Positions 26,167 through 34,106 of a DNA stretch of 43,312 nucleotides are shown here, piece after piece. The DNA is from an uncultured Elusimicrobium sp. (lineage in GTDB: Bacteria; Elusimicrobiota; Elusimicrobia; Elusimicrobiales; Elusimicrobiaceae): the NCBI GenBank assembly GCA_902794125.1, contig CADBFX010000010.1:1-43312 (forward strand), written 5' to 3'. Made by a program: the position numbers and the translations under genes. The notes under the pieces were generated by a model, which worked only from the letters and a program-made list of their open reading frames with translations, ran no database searches and was not told the DNA's origin. Within the stretch, counting starts at the first letter, position 1; each line of letters begins with the position of its first letter.

Positions 26167-26248
26167 GCACTTTTCATTTGTTTAAAAGTGGGTTTTGTTC
26201 GCGTGCGGAAAATGTTAAAATATCTAAAACTTATAAAAGAGGGATTCT

Positions 26249-27358
26249 ATGGATTTACTCAATTTAAAAGAAGGGTTAGCGCAAAATTCGTTAGGACGTT
26301 TACTGTTGGCGGGCGCGTCAAAAGTGTATGGTTTGGGCGAATGGTTAAATCGTACGGCTTATGAGAAAGGTTGGAAACCTTCTAAAAGTGTCAATTCCCG
26401 CGTGGTATGTATTGGCAACATTACGGCCGGCGGTACAGGTAAAACAACGGCCGTATTACTGGCGGCCACAACACTTGCCAAAGAAGGCATTCGCGTAGCG
26501 ATTGTGTCGCGCGGATATAAACGTCAGCGCAAAGTAAGAGGTCCGGTGGTACTATTTGATAATCCGGATGCCGATTGGCGTTTGGCGGGAGATGAACCTT
26601 TTATGATGAGCCGCGTGCTGAGCCAATATAAAGTGCCGGTGGTTATTTCGTCGGACCGGGCCGAAGCCGCTACCGAAGCATTGCGCCGCTTTAAAAGCCA
26701 AATTATTTTGTTAGATGACGGACTTCAGCATCACCGCCTGAAACGGGATGCCAATATCGTTTTGATAGATGCTAAAAATCCGTTTGGCAACAAACAATTG
26801 TTGCCTTATGGTATTTTGCGTGAACCGATGACGGCACTTAAACGGGCTTCCTTAGTGGTGCTAACGCATTGTGACCAAGTTTCTTCGCGCCAACTGGAAG
26901 ATGTAAAAGACCAAATCCGCGAGTATAACGATTGTGTAGATATGGTGGAAAGCATCCATCAGCCGGAGTATTATGTGGATGTTTGCACAACTCAAAAGGT
27001 GGAACTGTCCGATATCCAAGGCCCGGCCGCGTGTTTCTGTGCGCTGGGTCACCCGGAAACTTTTGAAAATACACTCACCGGGCTTGGCTTAGAACTTAAA
27101 CAAAAGTGGCGTTTTCCGGATCACCAATTCTATACCGAAGAAAATTTGCGCACTTTTGAGGAAACGCGGGGGGGGTTACCTTTAATCACCACGTTTAAAG
27201 ATTTTGTTAAATTTCCGAATAATTGGCGCGATATTTTAACTAAAGGCGTCTATGTCTTGTCCGTCAATTTAAAAATTCAAGGCGGCGAGGCGGAGATGGA
27301 TAAATTTATGGATGTGTTGTATCCTAAATTTTCCAAACTCAAAGAAAATAAAGAATAA
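26249..27358 (+). CDS. lpxK: Tetraacyldisaccharide 4'-kinase
   Basis: A 369-residue inner-membrane-associated kinase that phosphorylates the 4' position of the lipid A precursor. The Walker A loop GNITAGGTGKTTAV lies near residue 57, then SRGYKRQ, VGDEP-type AGDEPFMM, the LLDDGLQHHRLKRD catalytic region, and LPYGILREP, all family marks. A hydrophobic or amphipathic N-terminus precedes the P-loop. GAGGG lies before the ATG. It is divergent from lpxL and is followed by a bidirectional terminator. Confidence 0.93.
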   Translation: MDLLNLKEGLAQNSLGRLLLAGASKVYGLGEWLNRTAYEKGWKPSKSVNSRVVCIGNITAGGTGKTTAVLLAATTLAKEGIRVAIVSRGYKRQRKVRGPVVLFDNPDADWRLAGDEPFMMSRVLSQYKVPVVISSDRAEAATEALRRFKSQIILLDDGLQHHRLKRDANIVLIDAKNPFGNKQLLPYGILREPMTALKRASLVVLTHCDQVSSRQLEDVKDQIREYNDCVDMVESIHQPEYYVDVCTTQKVELSDIQGPAACFCALGHPETFENTLTGLGLELKQKWRFPDHQFYTEENLRTFEETRGGLPLITTFKDFVKFPNNWRDILTKGVYVLSVNLKIQGGEAEMDKFMDVLYPKFSKLKENKE

Positions 27359-27380
27359 AAATTGTTTGTTTCGGATTAAA

Positions 27381-27407
27381 AAGGAGCCTTTAACGGCTCC
27401 TTTTTTT
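27381..27407. terminator. Bidirectional terminator after lpxK
   Basis: AAGGAGCC/GGCTCCTT stem (27381-27388, 27395-27402) with flanking A and T runs. Confidence 0.85.
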
Positions 27408-27415
27408 GTGGGAAA

Positions 27416-28204
27416 TTATCGCTGCCTGTGTTGGGCACACCATGTTTTAAAGGGATGTTTTTTTGGCGAGAAGGATTGGAATAATAACGTGTTCAACGGT
27501 AGCGGATTTGTGTGGGGAGTAAGTGCAACAAGCGGCAATTTTAATTCTTTTTGCAAAGCGGGTGCCAGCGCTGCATTTTCACCTTTAGCCGGCCAAATAG
27601 TGGCCGCGGTCACGGGTAGATTTAATACCTGTTTGCAACGTGCGATACTTTCCGATAGAAGAAACAGACTGTCTTCTTCCGATAGAGACGAAATGTCTTT
27701 TCCGTCCAATGGGGCCGCTCCGAAAGAAATGAGGCCGCTTTTTTGTAAAATTTTTAAATCTTTTGACGTAAGGATATCTTGCCACGGCTCTTGGTGCGGG
27801 TCTTGCCAATAATTATAGTGATCAATCGCATCCGGGATTAAAAACAAGGTGGCTGGAATATGGTGCGTTTGTAAAAATGGGAATACTTCCGTATAAAAAG
27901 AACGGTAACCGCCCATAAACGTAAGCCATACAGGCTTTTCGGGAAGGTGCGTTAAATCGCCGGGGGTTACAAATGAAAAACCGCGGTTTTTAAGAGTGAG
28001 TAATTTTTGCTGTAATTTGTGGGAAGCATACCATTTTTTCTTGTCCCGACAAGGCGAAAGAGGCGCGCCTATTTTTTCAAAAGAGAGCACTAGCAAGGCT
28101 CTGGGGTCGCGGCGCAGCCACCACCACAAAGCTCCGCCGATTAACAGTAGCCCTATTGCGGCAAAGATGCCCCACAGCCAATAGGTTATTGTTTCCGTTC
28201 CCAT
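27416..28204 (-). CDS. NodB-fold (polysaccharide deacetylase-like) protein with degenerate active site
   Basis: A 262-residue protein with one N-terminal membrane segment (about 6-28) and a periplasmic or cytosolic NodB-like domain. The segment VWLTFMGGYRSFYTEVFPFL followed by HIPATLFLIPDAID aligns with the deacetylase core, where the canonical form is TFDDGY. The two Asp are replaced by Met-Gly. The usual HSxxH metal motif is replaced by ISFGAAPLDG. With all metal ligands gone it is unlikely to deacetylate; a binding or scaffold role is possible. ATG 28204 is chosen; a GTG at 28213 is an alternative. It overlaps the end of the glycosyltransferase gene by 19 nt. Confidence 0.7.
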   Translation of the reverse strand: MGTETITYWLWGIFAAIGLLLIGGALWWWLRRDPRALLVLSFEKIGAPLSPCRDKKKWYASHKLQQKLLTLKNRGFSFVTPGDLTHLPEKPVWLTFMGGYRSFYTEVFPFLQTHHIPATLFLIPDAIDHYNYWQDPHQEPWQDILTSKDLKILQKSGLISFGAAPLDGKDISSLSEEDSLFLLSESIARCKQVLNLPVTAATIWPAKGENAALAPALQKELKLPLVALTPHTNPLPLNTLLFQSFSPKKHPFKTWCAQHRQR

Positions 28205-28944
28205 AAATACCACAACTTAATATATTTAACAAATACGTAGAAAGAAGAAAACGAAGCCCACACGAGTCCGCGCAAGCCATCTAAAAAGCCGGCTTTTAAA
28301 ATATAACGGCGGAAAAATTCAAACGGAATCGTAAGCAACACTTTTATTAAGTGAAATTTCTTTCCGCTTTGGAACATCGTTTGAGCGGCCAGCGTTGTAT
28401 ATTTATTAAATTTTTCAAAGTAACTTTCTATCGTTGGATATGAATAGTGAATAAACACGTTACGTAGTCGCTTGATAGGCCCGGTTACGACTAATTTTTC
28501 ATGCACTAGTCCGCCTTCATACTTGGCTTTTTGGGTGCGGACTAAACGCAAAATATATTCTTTTTTAAGTCCGCCATGCGTCATGCGTTTGCCTAAAAAA
28601 TCATTAATGCGGGGGAGTTCATACCCGTCTACATCCGGGTTTTGAACAATCTGGCGGATTTCTTCTGCCAGTTGCGGTGTAAGTGTTTCATCAGCATCTA
28701 ATGAAAGAGCCCATTCGGTCGTAACGTAAGAAAGAGCGATGTTTTTTTGCTTTGTGAAATTTTCAAATTCGTGGTCATAGACGCGTGCTCCCAGTTGTTT
28801 GCATACAGCGGCAGTATTGTCATCGGAGCCGCTATCTACGACGATCACCTCTTGCACCAAGCCTTTGGCACTGTTGATGCAGGCGGCGATTTTGTCGGCT
28901 TCATTTTTTGCAATAATAAAAAGTGAAATTTGTGGGTTAGTCAT
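28186..28944 (-). CDS. Family 2 glycosyltransferase (WaaE/KdtX-like)
   Basis: A 252-residue GT-A fold transferase. It has the N-terminal SLFIIAKNEADKI, VVDSGSDDNT (nucleotide site), SLDADETLTP with the metal-binding DxD, and ELPRINDFLGKRMTHGGLKKEYILRLVR, which is typical of the LPS core WaaE-like beta-glucosyltransferases. It probably adds a sugar to the inner core. The start at 28944 is favoured over 28950 because TAGAAT (28952-28957) lies 7 nt before it, fitting a leaderless start. The NodB-like gene follows with overlap. Confidence 0.85.
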   Translation of the reverse strand: MTNPQISLFIIAKNEADKIAACINSAKGLVQEVIVVDSGSDDNTAAVCKQLGARVYDHEFENFTKQKNIALSYVTTEWALSLDADETLTPQLAEEIRQIVQNPDVDGYELPRINDFLGKRMTHGGLKKEYILRLVRTQKAKYEGGLVHEKLVVTGPIKRLRNVFIHYSYPTIESYFEKFNKYTTLAAQTMFQSGKKFHLIKVLLTIPFEFFRRYILKAGFLDGLRGLVWASFSSFYVFVKYIKLWYLWERKQ

Positions 28945-28984
28945 ACACATTATTCTAGCATTTTATGGGAAACGGGAGGGGTAT

Positions 28985-29026
28985 AAAAAAGGGAACCGCT
29001 GTAGCAGGGTTTGGGACTACAGCGGT
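28985..29026 (-). terminator. Orphan minus-strand terminator-like hairpin
   Basis: Perfect 10-bp stem ACCGCTGTAG/CTACAGCGGT (28995-29004, 29017-29026). Read on the minus strand it ends in TTCCC and six T. It lies upstream of the glycosyltransferase, with no minus-strand gene before it for 150 nt, so it either ends a small unseen RNA or blocks read-through. I see no protein gene in 28958-29181. Confidence 0.5.
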
Positions 29027-29181
29027 GTGGATGAAATTGTTTGTAGGAGGTGTTACACTCATACTATAGGAATTTTAAGCATTTTTTACGAGGGTCTTTG
29101 GACCTAGAATTAAGGCAAATTTATGCCTAGAAAGATTTAGGCCTTTTGTTGTATAATTTCTAGGACTCAAGGAGGATATGT

Positions 29182-29784
29182 ATGATAAGAAAAATTTGCG
29201 GTTTATTCGTAGCAATTTTAGCGGCGGGGTGCACCACGTTACCGACGTCTGCCGAGTGGAACGCGCGCGGAGATGGTTACTTTAAAGACGGTAAAACAGC
29301 CCAAGCTATTAAAGCCTATAACAAGGCCATTGTGATGAATCCCGATAATTTAGAGGCCTATGCTTCCCGCGGCGCGGCGCATTTTGTGGAAGGGAATTTT
29401 GATTTAGCCGCCAATGATTTTAAATATATTCTGCAGGTAAATCCATATTATGCCGATGCTTATACGGCGTACGGAAGTGTGTTGGCTGCCCGGCGGGATT
29501 TTGCCAACGCGTTAGAAGTATTGAATATGGCGATAGAAATGAAACCCTCTAAGCCGGAAAATTATTTTTCGCGCGGGGGCGTGTATGTGATGTTAGGGCA
29601 ATATGCAAATGCGGTGTCCGATTATACGGCGGTACTAAATGTTTATCCGGCGGCAGATGTGTATAATGCCCGAGGAATTGCGTATGCCCAATGGGGAAAA
29701 AAGGAATTGGCCGCTAAAGATTTTGAGGCCGCTAAAAGCGGAAAAATTCCCGCCTCGTTAAGCGTGTATTCGCAATTAAAATAA
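29182..29784 (+). CDS. TPR-repeat lipoprotein
   Basis: A 200-residue lipoprotein with signal peptide and lipobox LAAGC (Cys17), followed by about five tetratricopeptide repeats from residue 24 (AEWNARGDGYFKDGKTAQAIKAY onward), each with the A-x-x-x-(G/A)-x-x-x-x-x-(G/A) spacing. Such proteins act as docking platforms, and the partner is not known. TPR lipoproteins include PilF/PilW-type pilus factors, and a prepilin is in this window, but no direct link is visible. AAGGAGG precedes the ATG, and TATAAT stands at 29152-29157. A tRNA follows. Confidence 0.75.
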   Translation: MIRKICGLFVAILAAGCTTLPTSAEWNARGDGYFKDGKTAQAIKAYNKAIVMNPDNLEAYASRGAAHFVEGNFDLAANDFKYILQVNPYYADAYTAYGSVLAARRDFANALEVLNMAIEMKPSKPENYFSRGGVYVMLGQYANAVSDYTAVLNVYPAADVYNARGIAYAQWGKKELAAKDFEAAKSGKIPASLSVYSQLK

Positions 29785-29788
29785 GTAG

Positions 29789-29818
29789 TTGCACACGAAT
29801 TACTTATTTTGTTATAAT
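29789..29818 (+). promoter_or_regulatory. Promoter of tRNA-Met
   Basis: TTGCAC (29789-29794), 18-nt spacer, TATAAT (29813-29818), ending 17 nt before the tRNA 5' end. Confidence 0.65.
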
Positions 29819-29835
29819 AAAAATATAAGATTTAC

Positions 29836-29909
29836 GTCACCGTAGCTCAGCTGGTTAGAGCGAGCGTTTCATAAGCGCTAGGTCGGTGGTTCGATCCCAC
29901 CCGGTGACA
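29836..29909 (+). tRNA. tRNA-Met (CAT)
   Basis: All arms are complete: acceptor GTCACCG/CGGTGAC, D-stem GCTC/GAGC, anticodon stem AGCGT/GCGCT (with a terminal G-T pair) around loop TTCATAA, T-stem GGTGG/CCACC with TTCGATC loop. The discriminator base is A and CCA is not encoded (ATT follows). CAT could also be tRNA-Ile2 with modified C, but the overall sequence fits an elongator Met tRNA better. The paired first base (G1-C72) argues against the initiator. Confidence 0.93.
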
Positions 29910-29914
29910 TTTTT

Positions 29915-29941
29915 AGCCCTCCCTTAGCGGAGGGCTTTTTT
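29915..29941 (+). terminator. Terminator after tRNA-Met
   Basis: AGCCCTCC/GGAGGGCT stem (about 29915-29936) followed by a T-run to 29941. Confidence 0.85.
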
Positions 29942-30003
29942 GTGTGGATTTTTTCGTGCAAAATCCGTTAAAATGTACTATCATTATTATACGGAGTGTT
30001 TTT

Positions 30004-30759
30004 ATGCGTAAAATTTTAACGATTTTTTCTATCTGCATTTTTGCCCCGTTGTTGGCGGGAGCTTCCACGTGCGAAACGCGGGTGGATAGCCACCAAAAGG
30101 CTTCTACCGTGCAGCGCGTGTCTTATTGCTTAACGCCGGATATCGAGGCGCCCGCAGCGCAACCGCAACTGGTGTACTACGGTGTGGCCGATAAAACGCC
30201 CGCTAAAACGCAAGCTGCTGCCACTGGGCGCAGTACGCATTATTTTGACGAAGAAGGTGTTGGCGTGGCCCGCAACTATGTGGGAACCGGGCATTTCCCC
30301 GTATTTACTAACGACGTGTTAAGCGAACAGGAACGTATTGCGTTGCAAAAAGCATACCAGGAAGAATTAGCCAAAGCGCGACTGGAAGCAGCCGCGAAAG
30401 CGCAGGCACAAAAAAAAGCTGTCAAAGCGGAAGCTGAAGAAGCCGAACGGGCCGAGAAAGCAAAAAAACAACCCAATATTATTACATGCTATGATTCGGA
30501 TGGTAAAGTAGTTAAGGTGACCAAAAAAACAACCGGTTTTGTGGAAACGTCTGAGGGATATGCGTTGCGCCAGCAAAAACCGAGACGCACATTAAAAGTG
30601 CCTGTTTCCGAATTGGAAACATACGAAGAAACTGAAATTATAGAGCAAGAACCGCAAGCGGCCCCGGTAGAAGAAATGCCGACGGAGACGGATTTGTCCG
30701 CGTACGGCTCGGCGGCGGATGAATTAGCTTCCCCGTATGGTGCGATACCGGCAGAATAA
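30004..30759 (+). CDS. Exported protein of unknown function with charged coiled coil
   Basis: A 251-residue protein with a Sec signal peptide (to about residue 21, LLAGAS). I do not recognise the family. A Lys/Glu/Ala-rich helix (about residues 100-155) is predicted coiled coil. A short Cys-containing segment (IITCYDSDGKVVKVT) follows, resembling the Cys/DGK repeats of some envelope proteins. The C-terminus is acidic. The start at 30004 follows GGAGTG at good spacing; upstream in-frame codons to 29944 lack a signal. It lies between the tRNA and a small membrane-protein gene with its own promoter. Confidence 0.6.
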   Translation: MRKILTIFSICIFAPLLAGASTCETRVDSHQKASTVQRVSYCLTPDIEAPAAQPQLVYYGVADKTPAKTQAAATGRSTHYFDEEGVGVARNYVGTGHFPVFTNDVLSEQERIALQKAYQEELAKARLEAAAKAQAQKKAVKAEAEEAERAEKAKKQPNIITCYDSDGKVVKVTKKTTGFVETSEGYALRQQKPRRTLKVPVSELETYEETEIIEQEPQAAPVEEMPTETDLSAYGSAADELASPYGAIPAE

Positions 30760-30775
30760 AAAACAGTAATTTTTC

Positions 30776-30804
30776 TTGACAAAGTTATTTAGGGAGAATA
30801 AAAT
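30776..30804 (+). promoter_or_regulatory. Near-consensus promoter placing transcription start on an ATG
   Basis: TTGACA (30776-30781), 17-nt spacer, TAAAAT (30799-30804). The ATG begins 6 nt later at 30811. This is the clearest leaderless case in the window. Confidence 0.75.
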
Positions 30805-30810
30805 AAAACT

Positions 30811-31077
30811 ATGCAACCTATTATTACTTTTTTTAAAAAACCTTATGCCGAAAAAGGGCTGATTGTCGGCACGATTGATTTACTGTTAAAAACGCTTACC
30901 CTGTGTGTATGGGGGTATGCCGCTGTGATTTTGAGTTCTTTATTTATAGAATCTATGGTGATAGATTTTGATCCCGCCAATAAAGTGTGGTGGTTTTCGT
31001 ACTGCTTTTTGATTTTCTTTGGAATTTCGTGGCTGACCTACATTGTGTGGTTTGTGCGCGATTATAACGAAGATTAA
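30811..31077 (+). CDS. Small membrane protein of unknown function
   Basis: An 88-residue protein with two long hydrophobic helices (about 20-47 and 60-82), a positively charged N-terminus (FFKKPYAEK) and an acidic end (RDYNED). I do not recognise the family. A near-consensus promoter puts the transcription start at the ATG, so it is probably translated from a leaderless mRNA. It is separated from the upstream gene by its own promoter and is followed by a bidirectional terminator. Confidence 0.65.
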   Translation: MQPIITFFKKPYAEKGLIVGTIDLLLKTLTLCVWGYAAVILSSLFIESMVIDFDPANKVWWFSYCFLIFFGISWLTYIVWFVRDYNED

Positions 31078-31094
31078 TTAGTCGGTTTTATTTT

Positions 31095-31128
31095 AAACGG
31101 CCTTCTTGCAAAAGAAGGCCGTTTTTTT
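31095..31128. terminator. Bidirectional terminator before ribF
   Basis: AAACGGCCTTCTT (31095-31107) pairs with AAGAAGGCCGTTT (31112-31124) across a 4-nt GCAA loop. A T-run follows. It ends the small membrane gene on plus and ribF on minus. Confidence 0.85.
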
Positions 31129-32029
31129 ATAGTACAAAATCTTTCAGAATTTCTTGTGCGGCGGTGCGGTCTTTTTTTAGGCGAGCGACCAAAGCGTCTA
31201 ATCCGCTGAATTTCATTTCGTCGCGTAATTTTTGTACAAACCAAATGGTAATTGTTCTACCATAGAGATCTTGGTTAAAGTTAAAAATATGTACTTCCAC
31301 TAGCGGTAAATTGTTGTTAATGGGGTTAACGGTTGGGCGGAACCCAATGTTGCAAAATCCGTCGTAATATTTATTATCCACGCGTACTTTTACGGCGAAT
31401 ACACCCAACGGTAAAATTTTATAAATTCCTGTATCTAAATTAGCCGTAGGGAAACCTAATTTGCGCCCCAGTTGAAAACCTTTTACCACCGTGCCTGTTA
31501 ATTCGTAAGGGCGCCCTAACAACGTGGCCGAGCGTTCCATATCTCCGGCGGCTAAAATTTTACGAATAAGAGAAGAAGAAATCTTTTCCGTTTCCGCATG
31601 ATAAAACGGCGTTACTTCAAAAGCAATGTCCCGTCGGGCACATTCTGCCCGCAAAAAATCAACGCTGCCCAAACGGTCTTTGCCAAAGGCAAAATCAGCT
31701 CCTACTAAAAGCCCGCCCATATTGTATTTTTTGAGGAGAATTTCTGTAAAAAACTGTTCCGGCGTTAGCTGGCGACATTCTTCAAAATCTAAAGCCGTGG
31801 CCGGAGTTCCGGTAGATTTTAATAATTCTTTTTTTTCTTCCGGCGTAGAAAGTACCGTCATTTCCGGATGAGGGTTTAGCAAGGTTTTTGGGGGGAGCGG
31901 GAAATAAAGGGCCAGCGGACGCAAGCGGTATTTGGCGGCTAATGTTTCCAGACGCCCGAATAAAAAGCGGTGCCCGGCGTGAACGCCGTCAAACGTGCCA
32001 ACAGTTAAAAAGTTTTTTTGTGTTGTCAT
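31127..32029 (-). CDS. ribF: Bifunctional riboflavin kinase/FAD synthetase
   Basis: A 300-residue enzyme that makes FMN and then FAD from riboflavin. The N-terminal adenylyltransferase has VGTFDGVHAGHRFLF and the (I/L)SSSLIRKIL-type motif. The C-terminal flavokinase has LGRKLGFPTANLDT, IGFRPTV and VEVHIFNFNQDLYG with the catalytic Glu region. Length and order match the family. It overlaps truB by 4 nt and is the last gene of the rbfA-nrnA-truB-ribF unit. Confidence 0.94.
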   Translation of the reverse strand: MTTQKNFLTVGTFDGVHAGHRFLFGRLETLAAKYRLRPLALYFPLPPKTLLNPHPEMTVLSTPEEKKELLKSTGTPATALDFEECRQLTPEQFFTEILLKKYNMGGLLVGADFAFGKDRLGSVDFLRAECARRDIAFEVTPFYHAETEKISSSLIRKILAAGDMERSATLLGRPYELTGTVVKGFQLGRKLGFPTANLDTGIYKILPLGVFAVKVRVDNKYYDGFCNIGFRPTVNPINNNLPLVEVHIFNFNQDLYGRTITIWFVQKLRDEMKFSGLDALVARLKKDRTAAQEILKDFVL

Positions 32030-32736
32030 ACTGGTTGTACAAACTGATATAAGTCCGGCCCGTATCCTTTTAAATTTTCTCCCTTAAATGCTTTGGTAAC
32101 GGCAAACGGCCCGATAGATTCCCGCCGTAATTGGATTAAATGCCCTACCGTGCCCAATTGTTGGGCTAATAAATACCCCAACGAGCGAACATACGTTCCG
32201 CACGAACAATGTACGGTAAAAGTAATTGTATCCGGGGACGTTAACGTAACTTGTTTCCACGCTACGGATACCTCGTTGTATTTTCGCTCCATTTCCACGC
32301 CTTGTCGGGCCAGCGAATAAAGATGTTGCCCTTGCACCCGCTTGGCGCTAAAAAAAGGAATGGGCTGGCGAATTTGGCCGCTTAAATGGGAGCAAGCCTC
32401 GTCTACTTGAGCCTGAGTTAAGGGGGGGATGGGTTTTTCGGCAATTACTCGACCATCCGCATCCCAGGAATCGGTTTCTTTTCCCAGCAAAAGTGTAGCA
32501 CTATACACTTTGTCCAATTTTAAAAAATCGGCTTGATGTTTGGTTGCTTCGCGCCCAACCAGGATAATCAAGAGTCCGGTGGCCATGGGGTCCAATGTGC
32601 CGCTATGACCAATCTTTTTGGTGTGAAGTTCCCTGCGGCAAATAGCCACGATATCGTGCGAAGAAAAATCCTTCGGTTTATCAAGGAGCAATAGGCCGCT
32701 TTGTTGCGGTTCAGTGTATGTCTTTAACGACGTCAT
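32026..32736 (-). CDS. truB: tRNA pseudouridine(55) synthase
   Basis: A 236-residue enzyme that makes pseudouridine 55 in the tRNA T-loop. It has the GLLLLDKPKDFSSHDIV opening, the catalytic GHSGTLDPMATGLLII with Asp, RPIPFFSAKRVQGQHLYSLAR-type loop, and CSCGTYVRSLGYLLAQQLG. At 236 residues it ends soon after the catalytic domain, so the C-terminal PUA-like domain of longer TruBs (about 300) seems absent. The start at 32736 is the ATG just before TSLKTY; a longer frame to 32757 has no added family residues. It overlaps nrnA by 26 nt and ribF by 4 nt. Confidence 0.92.
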   Translation of the reverse strand: MTSLKTYTEPQQSGLLLLDKPKDFSSHDIVAICRRELHTKKIGHSGTLDPMATGLLIILVGREATKHQADFLKLDKVYSATLLLGKETDSWDADGRVIAEKPIPPLTQAQVDEACSHLSGQIRQPIPFFSAKRVQGQHLYSLARQGVEMERKYNEVSVAWKQVTLTSPDTITFTVHCSCGTYVRSLGYLLAQQLGTVGHLIQLRRESIGPFAVTKAFKGENLKGYGPDLYQFVQPV

Positions 32737-33706
32737 GCACCACTTCCGCCAGCGCATCGGCTACTTCTTGCACGGTCTTACCGGTTACTTTAAAACCGGA
32801 GGCTCTTGCGTGTCCGCCGCCACCAAAAGTTTGAGCAATTTTGCTGACATCTACGCTGCCGCGGGAACGCAAATTGACGGAAACTTTATCCGGTTCTTCT
32901 TTAATAAGTGCGGATATTTCCACCCCCGGTATCATGGTGGGCTGGCTGACGATGCCTTGGGTTTGGGCGGGGTTGGCCCCGAAGGAGGCAAAGTCGCGGT
33001 GCGTTAAAATGATTTGGCTGTATTTATTATCAAAACGCATTTCCATTTTTTCTAACGCGCGGCCCAATAATTTAAGTTCTATGTAAGATTTAGTGAAGTA
33101 AATTACCTGATTGATTTGCTGTACATCCGCTCCTAACGCTACGAGCGCGCTAGCTACGCGCAACGCTTCGGACGTGGTATTGGAGTGAACAAAACGCCCG
33201 GTGTCGGTGACTAAGCCGGTATATAAGCAGGTAGCTTCATCGGGGGTGGGAAGCAAATTTTCCTCGCCGGAGGCTTCAAAAAGTTGAAAAATAATTTCGG
33301 CCGTGGAAGAGGCCTTAGAATCAATATGATTGACGTGGCCGTAATCGTCGCTTACAAGATGGTGATCTATATTTACGAGTGTTTTGGCTTTTGTTAACAC
33401 GCTTTCCAAATCACCGCCGCGTTGACGGTCGGAACATTCCAACAAAATAACCGTGTCAAAATCGGGCTTTTGGGGTAATTCGCCTACGTGTATTTTAGAA
33501 AGGCCGGGTAAGAATTTCAAATCATTTCCTATTGCCGGAGATGCATAGGCATAGACGGTTTTTCCCAAACGTTCGAGTAGAGAAGTCACGGTCAGTGTGC
33601 AACCCAAAGAATCCCCGTCGGGGTTGAGGTGCCCGGCAATAAAAAATTTTTTACCGGCACGGATAGCATCCCACACTTTTACCAAACTTTCTTCTCTATT
33701 TTCCAT
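32711..33706 (-). CDS. nrnA: DHH-DHHA1 nanoRNase/pAp phosphatase
   Basis: A 331-residue phosphoesterase that degrades oligonucleotides of 2-5 nt and 3'-phosphoadenosine 5'-phosphate. The DHH domain has HLNPDGDSLG, LLECSDRQRGG and NIDHHLVSDDYG. The DHHA1 domain ends with GGGGHARASGF. Manganese would be bound by the Asp and His residues. The ATG at 33706 is chosen, with AAGGAA 9 nt before it, rather than the TTG at 33724. It overlaps the rbfA end and the truB start, in a normal rbfA-nrnA-truB order. Confidence 0.93.
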   Translation of the reverse strand: MENREESLVKVWDAIRAGKKFFIAGHLNPDGDSLGCTLTVTSLLERLGKTVYAYASPAIGNDLKFLPGLSKIHVGELPQKPDFDTVILLECSDRQRGGDLESVLTKAKTLVNIDHHLVSDDYGHVNHIDSKASSTAEIIFQLFEASGEENLLPTPDEATCLYTGLVTDTGRFVHSNTTSEALRVASALVALGADVQQINQVIYFTKSYIELKLLGRALEKMEMRFDNKYSQIILTHRDFASFGANPAQTQGIVSQPTMIPGVEISALIKEEPDKVSVNLRSRGSVDVSKIAQTFGGGGHARASGFKVTGKTVQEVADALAEVVHDVVKDIH

Positions 33707-34055
33707 GTTCGTGTTCCTTTTCAATTACTTGAAAAATGGCTTCCACGCGGGAGGCTTTTTCCGGCGTGTCGTCGTATTCAAAACTAAAAGAAGGAATCCG
33801 TTTTAAATGTAATCGCCCGCGCAGTTGGGCTCCGATTTCCTTGCGAAGTAGCGACAGGGCTTCTTGCGTTTTTTTGCGGTCTTCCGGGCTGCCAAAGACG
33901 GAGAAAAAGACTTTTGCATTAGCCAAGTCTTTAGATAAACGGACCGCAGTAATCGTCACAAATCCGCCAAAATCGCCATTGGCGGCCATTTTGGTAATAA
34001 GCGTGTTTATTTCTTCTAATAAAAGGGTTTCTAAGCGTTTGATTCTATCTATCAT
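33696..34055 (-). CDS. rbfA: 30S ribosome-binding factor A
   Basis: A 119-residue KH-like protein that binds free 30S subunits and aids 16S maturation. It has the IDRIKRLETLLLEEINTLI opening, GGFVTITAVRLSKDLANAKVFFSVFG and RLHLKRIPSFSFEYDD. A perfect TATAAT (34063-34068) lies 7 nt before the ATG, after an infB terminator, so rbfA appears to start a separate, leaderless transcript. Confidence 0.93.
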   Translation of the reverse strand: MIDRIKRLETLLLEEINTLITKMAANGDFGGFVTITAVRLSKDLANAKVFFSVFGSPEDRKKTQEALSLLRKEIGAQLRGRLHLKRIPSFSFEYDDTPEKASRVEAIFQVIEKEHEHGK

Positions 34056-34062
34056 ATGTTAG

Positions 34063-34068
34063 ATTATA
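34063..34068 (-). promoter_or_regulatory. -10 element of rbfA, leaderless arrangement
   Basis: Minus-strand TATAAT 7 nt before the rbfA ATG. A TTGTTT lies upstream at about 19 nt. It starts a new transcript after infB. Confidence 0.5.
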
Positions 34069-34106
34069 GCATTTTGGGGGGAGGGGAAAACAAAAATAAC
34101 ACATAA

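Noticed and set aside
29027-29091. 12-codon ORF (ATG at 29031) in the gap before the TPR gene
   Set aside because: Too short, no ribosome site, no sign of conservation.
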